Shown here piece by piece: positions 7,140 through 10,295 of a stretch of 10,295 bases of DNA; position 1 is the stretch's first letter; each line of letters starts with the position of its first letter. The position numbers and the translations under genes were made by a program. The stretch is from the NCBI GenBank assembly GCA_012963185.1, contig DTWD01000151.1:1-10295 (forward strand), in the 5' to 3' direction. The notes beneath the pieces were generated by a model. The model saw nothing but the letters and a program-made list of their open reading frames with translations. It ran no database searches and was not told the origin of the DNA. The DNA is from Acidobacteriota bacterium. Lineage in GTDB: Bacteria > Acidobacteriota > Vicinamibacteria > Vicinamibacterales > UBA8438.

Positions 7140-8000
7140 ATGTCAACATCGTCACCACTGCCCCGTGGCATTCGTGCCGTACCAGTCAGACGAAATAATG
7201 GCCAACTCCACAATGATTACGTGGTCATCGAAGAACCCCTTGAAATTCGACTCGACGGAAAGTCAGTGGTCGTGACTATGCGAACGCCGGGTCACGACGA
7301 AGAGTTAGCAACCGGATTCCTCTATAGCGAACAGCTCATTACGGACAACCGCCGCATCAGTGACATCCGCTGTGTTGCGGGAATCAGCACAACTGACACC
7401 CGAATCAAGGTCACACATTTTCCCGGTGACCGTGTCGACATCACAACAGAGAAGCACGACCCGACCGACAACACGCAACCTGCTGACAGAACCTTTCGCG
7501 CCACTGCATCCTGTGGTGTTTGTGGTAAAGAATCTATTGATCAACTTGACAGCCTGACCGATAGCCTGCCGAAAATCATTCCAATCCCCATCGAAACAGC
7601 TCTGCTCGAATCGCTACCAGGGCGCCTACGTAGCGCTCAGGAGCTATTCGACATCACCGGTGGCATTCATGCCGCAGCAATCTTTTCGATGGATGGGAAA
7701 TTACTCTGCCTGCGCGAAGACATCGGTCGACACAATGCGGTCGACAAGGTCATCGGTCACTACGTTCTCCAGAATACCGCCCCACTACGTGACCACATTC
7801 TTGTCGTAAGCGGACGAGCCGGATTTGAACTCGTCCAGAAAGCACTGAATGCGGCCATGCCAGTCATGGTGTCGGTCGGCGCAGCCTCGAGCGTCGCGGT
7901 TGAGATGGCCGCGACTGCGGGCATGACTCTGTATACCTTTGCCGGTCGTGGTGGCGGCAATCTACATGTAATCTCACCAAACGGAACAACTGAAACTTGA
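7140..8000 (+). CDS. fdhD: Formate dehydrogenase sulfurtransferase FdhD
   Basis: A cytoplasmic protein of 286 residues that moves sulfur from IscS to the bis-guanylate molybdenum cofactor before it enters formate dehydrogenase; without it the enzyme is inactive. The functional cysteine pair is in SCGVCGKESID (Cys125 and Cys128). Other family segments are PLEIRLDGKSVVVTMRTPGHDEELA (residues 33-57), FDITGGIHAAA, CLREDIGRHNAVDKVIG and VVSGRAGFELVQKA. The frame is open far upstream into the antisense of fdoG, but homology begins only after the ATG at 7140 (MSTSSPLPRG). An ATG at 7050, in frame, would add 30 unsupported residues. The Shine-Dalgarno is poor. It is divergent from fdoG, the same arrangement as E. 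coli fdhD/fdoG. Its last 27 bases overlap the 3' end of the convergent esterase gene. Confidence 0.95.
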   Translation: MSTSSPLPRGIRAVPVRRNNGQLHNDYVVIEEPLEIRLDGKSVVVTMRTPGHDEELATGFLYSEQLITDNRRISDIRCVAGISTTDTRIKVTHFPGDRVDITTEKHDPTDNTQPADRTFRATASCGVCGKESIDQLDSLTDSLPKIIPIPIETALLESLPGRLRSAQELFDITGGIHAAAIFSMDGKLLCLREDIGRHNAVDKVIGHYVLQNTAPLRDHILVVSGRAGFELVQKALNAAMPVMVSVGAASSVAVEMAATAGMTLYTFAGRGGGNLHVISPNGTTET

Positions 8001-9527
8001 TTCTACGGTCGGGTCTCCCGTCCCGTCGTAGACTGCAAACTCTGGATACGGACATACCGGACGTGCGACCGTTGCCTGGCCTGACAAATCCAGTTTGGAT
8101 GCAGTCAATCGTTCCGGAGCGTCTCCATCTTCGACCCAAGCCCGTATCGCCTCAACCCAATCGACCTGATCAGGACCTGGGCCTCCAGCACAGTGCAGCA
8201 CCCCCGGCAACATATACAGCCGGCTGTAATCACGCGCCGCAGAATCGCTGGCTTGTAATTGCTCGAAATAGTCAATGGTTCCGAGTGGGGTTAATGCCAA
8301 GTCCGACCATCCTGTCCAGTAGATAATCTTTCCGCCGCTGTCGTGGAACAGACTCAAATCAGTAGCAATAGCATCAACCACTGGTGAAATGCGTGCGACA
8401 TCCTCCCGCCATGTTGAAAAGTCATACGTCGTGTAATCCCACTCCGGATCTTGAAAGACAAAATACTTGTAAAACTCAGTGCCAAATCCGTATTGGGCAT
8501 TGGGATTGCCACGTGCACGCTGGCGCTCAGAAGACACAACCCACGAATCCCAGCCTCCCCGATCATTTTCTCCACCATAGTTAAACCCGAAGAAAATGGA
8601 TTCTCCGTCTACGGTGGGCCCGTCGTACACGGCCTCAATAGCAGCTAGTTCTTGTCGCGTTACACACCCATCTGCCGCAACATCATCGGCACACATCATT
8701 AAGTCACTGGTCGAAAATGAACAGCGGCGAGGATCCGTCATGACACCATCAATAACGCCATCTTCGACATCGCACGCAGACAGGATGCTCGACCCGAGTA
8801 ACTCCAGCGTCTCCTCGCGCACAACCGGATCACCACCTTCACCGTTCGGGAACATCACCTGCTGTGCTTGAAGAAATCCCGCGGTGAATGCCGTCCAGTT
8901 GTAGGCTGGTGCCGCAGCGACAATCCCATCGAAATCGTCTGGGTAGCGCTGGGACTCCATCATGGCCTGCCCACCACCTCGGGAACACCCAACAAAATAT
9001 GAGTAGTCAGTAGCGCGTCCGTAGTACTCGGCAATGATCGATTTGGCGGCCTCGGTGGTGAGATGGACCGCGCGGTGTCCCCAGTTCATCTGGCGCGTGG
9101 GATTATTCAGCGCCCACGATGCTTCGATACCACCCCCTACATGACCCGTATCAGTACCAACGGTCGCGTACCCACGTTGAAGCGGCCTCCCACCGTGCGA
9201 ATACAGTGTCCGCGCCTGATTCTGGACGGTCCCGACAAATCCCCCACCGCCCCCCATTAAGAAACGACCGTTCCATTCGTCAGGCTCAGGAAGCAACAAC
9301 TCAAACTGAATTTCTGTTTCGATCACACCCTTGACCTGGCAGTGCGCCGGCACCTCACCGGATGCTGGTAGTCGCTGAGACGAACTTATAAATAGGTCAA
9401 TTAATGGCAGTCCTGTCAAATCACTACACGCATCAGAAGACTCGCCGAAGGGCTCCCGACAACCAGTCACCACCGCAAGGTTCGCCACTGCACACATCAC
9501 TAACGCGGTATGAATTCGTCTCGACAT
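7974..9527 (-). CDS. Tannase/feruloyl esterase family lipoprotein
   Basis: A secreted ester hydrolase of 517 residues in the tannase/feruloyl esterase family, which hydrolyses esters of gallate, ferulate or related phenolic acids. The N-terminus is a lipoprotein signal ending in the lipobox VTGC (Cys23), so the enzyme is probably anchored to a membrane and faces the periplasm or outside. The family's CS-D-HC catalytic motif is complete: Cys181-Ser182 in GCSRGGGQAMMESQRYP, Asp409 in GWSDLALTP, and His445-Cys446 in LPGVLHCAGGPGPD. In characterised members the two cysteines form a disulfide joining the nucleophile and the histidine. CDVEDGVIDGVMTDPRRC resembles the calcium-binding lid segment. 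I chose the ATG at 9525-9527 because GAGGTG lies eight bases upstream; the GTG at 9542 would put that site inside the gene. Divergent from the CoA-transferase gene; tail overlaps fdhD. Substrate not predictable; some members act on MHET-like or other aryl esters. Confidence 0.92.
   Translation of the reverse strand: MSRRIHTALVMCAVANLAVVTGCREPFGESSDACSDLTGLPLIDLFISSSQRLPASGEVPAHCQVKGVIETEIQFELLLPEPDEWNGRFLMGGGGGFVGTVQNQARTLYSHGGRPLQRGYATVGTDTGHVGGGIEASWALNNPTRQMNWGHRAVHLTTEAAKSIIAEYYGRATDYSYFVGCSRGGGQAMMESQRYPDDFDGIVAAAPAYNWTAFTAGFLQAQQVMFPNGEGGDPVVREETLELLGSSILSACDVEDGVIDGVMTDPRRCSFSTSDLMMCADDVAADGCVTRQELAAIEAVYDGPTVDGESIFFGFNYGGENDRGGWDSWVVSSERQRARGNPNAQYGFGTEFYKYFVFQDPEWDYTTYDFSTWREDVARISPVVDAIATDLSLFHDSGGKIIYWTGWSDLALTPLGTIDYFEQLQASDSAARDYSRLYMLPGVLHCAGGPGPDQVDWVEAIRAWVEDGDAPERLTASKLDLSGQATVARPVCPYPEFAVYDGTGDPTVESSFSCSVW
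8003..8031. terminator. Possible stem-loop at the fdhD/esterase convergent junction
   Basis: CTACG (8003-8007) pairs with CGTAG (8027-8031), enclosing an inner hairpin CGGG-TCT-CCCG (8010-8020). It begins two bases after the fdhD stop and lies inside the esterase coding end. No T-run follows on either strand, so this is not a classic intrinsic terminator. It may still pause transcription or protect fdhD mRNA ends. Weak call. Confidence 0.25.
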
Positions 9528-9583
9528 CGACTTACACCTCACAACACCGGCAATTACGGTACATCCTTTCCCTAGCCAACACC

Positions 9584-9607
9584 ACTATAGGAAGACGGCC
9601 CTATAAT
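9584..9607. promoter_or_regulatory. Possible overlapping divergent promoters (TATAGT minus, TATAAT plus)
   Basis: In the 88-base gap between the esterase and CoA-transferase starts there is an exact TATAAT at 9602-9607 on the plus strand and TATAGT on the minus strand (plus-strand bases 9584-9589). The plus-strand hexamer ends eight bases before the ATG at 9616, so its transcript would be nearly leaderless. The minus-strand hexamer would give a leader of about 50 bases carrying GAGGTG. Neither has a good -35 at 17 bases, so both are tentative. Confidence 0.35.
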
Positions 9608-9615
9608 TGGCGCGC

Positions 9616-10295
9616 ATGCCTACCCTTGACGACATACGTGTTATCGACCTCACACGAGTGCTTGCTGGACCGTATTGCGCGATGATGCTTGGTGATATGG
9701 GTGCCGACGTCATCAAGATAGAGGAACCCACGCACGGTGACGACACGCGGGACTGGGCACCGCACCGAGACGGATGGAGCACGTTCTTTCTCGGTCTCAA
9801 TCGCAGTAAACGAAGTCTGGCTATTGATCTCAAGACAGAAAACGGCCGAAAAATACTCCGTCGACTCATTATGACGGCCGACGTCCTAATTGAAAACTTT
9901 CGCCCAGGTAGTCTTGAGAAGCTCGGGTTTAGCTACGACGACGTCCACGCGATGAACCCAAAATTGATCTACTGTTCGATTACGGGCTACGGGCATACTG
10001 GCCCCAATAAAAATCTTCCTGGATACGACGCTGTCATTCAAGGGGACAGCGGCCTCATGAGTGTCACCGGCTTTCCTGACGGACCGCCCACACGCGTTGG
10101 TGTCGCGATCACTGACTATTTGGCCGGCCTCTACGCCATGAACGGAATTCTTTTATCGCTCCGCGAGCGTGACCGTACGGGACAGGGACAACATGTCGAC
10201 ATTGCTCTCCTGGACTCGATGACATCGGCGCTAGCTTTACCAGCCAATATCTATTTCCATACAGGCGAAACCCCTGGTCGAGAGGGCAATCAGCA
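9616..10295 (+). CDS. CaiB/BaiF family (class III) CoA-transferase, N-terminal part (cut by the window edge)
   Basis: The first 226 codons of a family III CoA-transferase (full members are usually about 390-410 residues). These enzymes move CoA between carboxylic acids through an aspartyl-CoA thioester. The opening LDDIRVIDLTRVLAGPYCAM, then MLGDMGADVIKIEEP, the stretch FFLGLNRSKRSLAIDLK, then VLIENFRPGSLEKLG and GYGHTGP are all standard for the family. The catalytic aspartate is Asp167 in VGVAITDYLAGLYA, matching Asp169 of Frc and CaiB. GQGQHVDIALLDSM follows, as expected. The ATG at 9616 gives the typical short N-terminus. No Shine-Dalgarno is visible, and a TATAAT lies just upstream, so the mRNA may be leaderless. 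It is divergent from the esterase gene. Acid substrates cannot be told from the sequence; an aromatic or dicarboxylic acid would fit the neighbours. Confidence 0.94.
   Translation, partial: MPTLDDIRVIDLTRVLAGPYCAMMLGDMGADVIKIEEPTHGDDTRDWAPHRDGWSTFFLGLNRSKRSLAIDLKTENGRKILRRLIMTADVLIENFRPGSLEKLGFSYDDVHAMNPKLIYCSITGYGHTGPNKNLPGYDAVIQGDSGLMSVTGFPDGPPTRVGVAITDYLAGLYAMNGILLSLRERDRTGQGQHVDIALLDSMTSALALPANIYFHTGETPGREGNQ

Overview
The window is gene-dense accessory or catabolic DNA from a Gram-negative heterotrophic bacterium. The evidence for this is a Tat-exported respiratory formate dehydrogenase, a lipoprotein signal peptide and moderate GC content. No rRNA or marker gene is present, so the phylum cannot be fixed. 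The formate dehydrogenase locus looks proteobacterial in layout, but transfer of the whole unit is possible. The organism must make selenocysteine, because one gene needs it. No stretch over 300 bases lacks a gene. The longest gaps are about 197 bases (1480-1676), 99 bases (7041-7139) and 88 bases (9528-9615).

Left part, minus strand (1-1479): the N-terminal part of a DASS-family sodium/anion symporter runs off the left edge. Just upstream of it is a PcaF-like 3-oxoadipyl-CoA thiolase. The region upstream of the thiolase contains two dyad sequences that could be operators.

Centre, minus strand (1677-7040): a respiratory formate dehydrogenase operon, fdoG-fdoH-fdoI-fdhE, tightly packed (4-base overlap, then 5- and 11-base gaps). 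The catalytic subunit is one gene of 998 residues spanning 4044-7040. An in-frame UGA at 6453-6455 encodes selenocysteine 196 and is followed at the standard distance by a bacterial SECIS hairpin. A naive gene caller would split the gene in two. fdhD lies divergently at 7140-8000. The arrangement matches E. coli fdhD / fdoGHI-fdhE. FdhD sulfurates the molybdenum cofactor, FdhE assists maturation, FdoG oxidises formate in the periplasm, FdoH carries electrons through four Fe-S clusters, and FdoI passes them through two b hemes to quinone.

Right part (7974-10295): a tannase/feruloyl-esterase-family lipoprotein on the minus strand, overlapping the fdhD 3' end by 27 bases tail to tail. A CaiB/BaiF (class III) CoA-transferase is divergent from it and is cut by the right edge.

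Taken together, the flanking genes (ester hydrolase, CoA-transferase, beta-ketoadipate thiolase, anion symporter) suggest breakdown of plant or algal aromatic esters. Formate oxidation could then use formate released during demethylation. That link is inference only. I see no clearly new system. The strongest signal is the selenocysteine/SECIS site.
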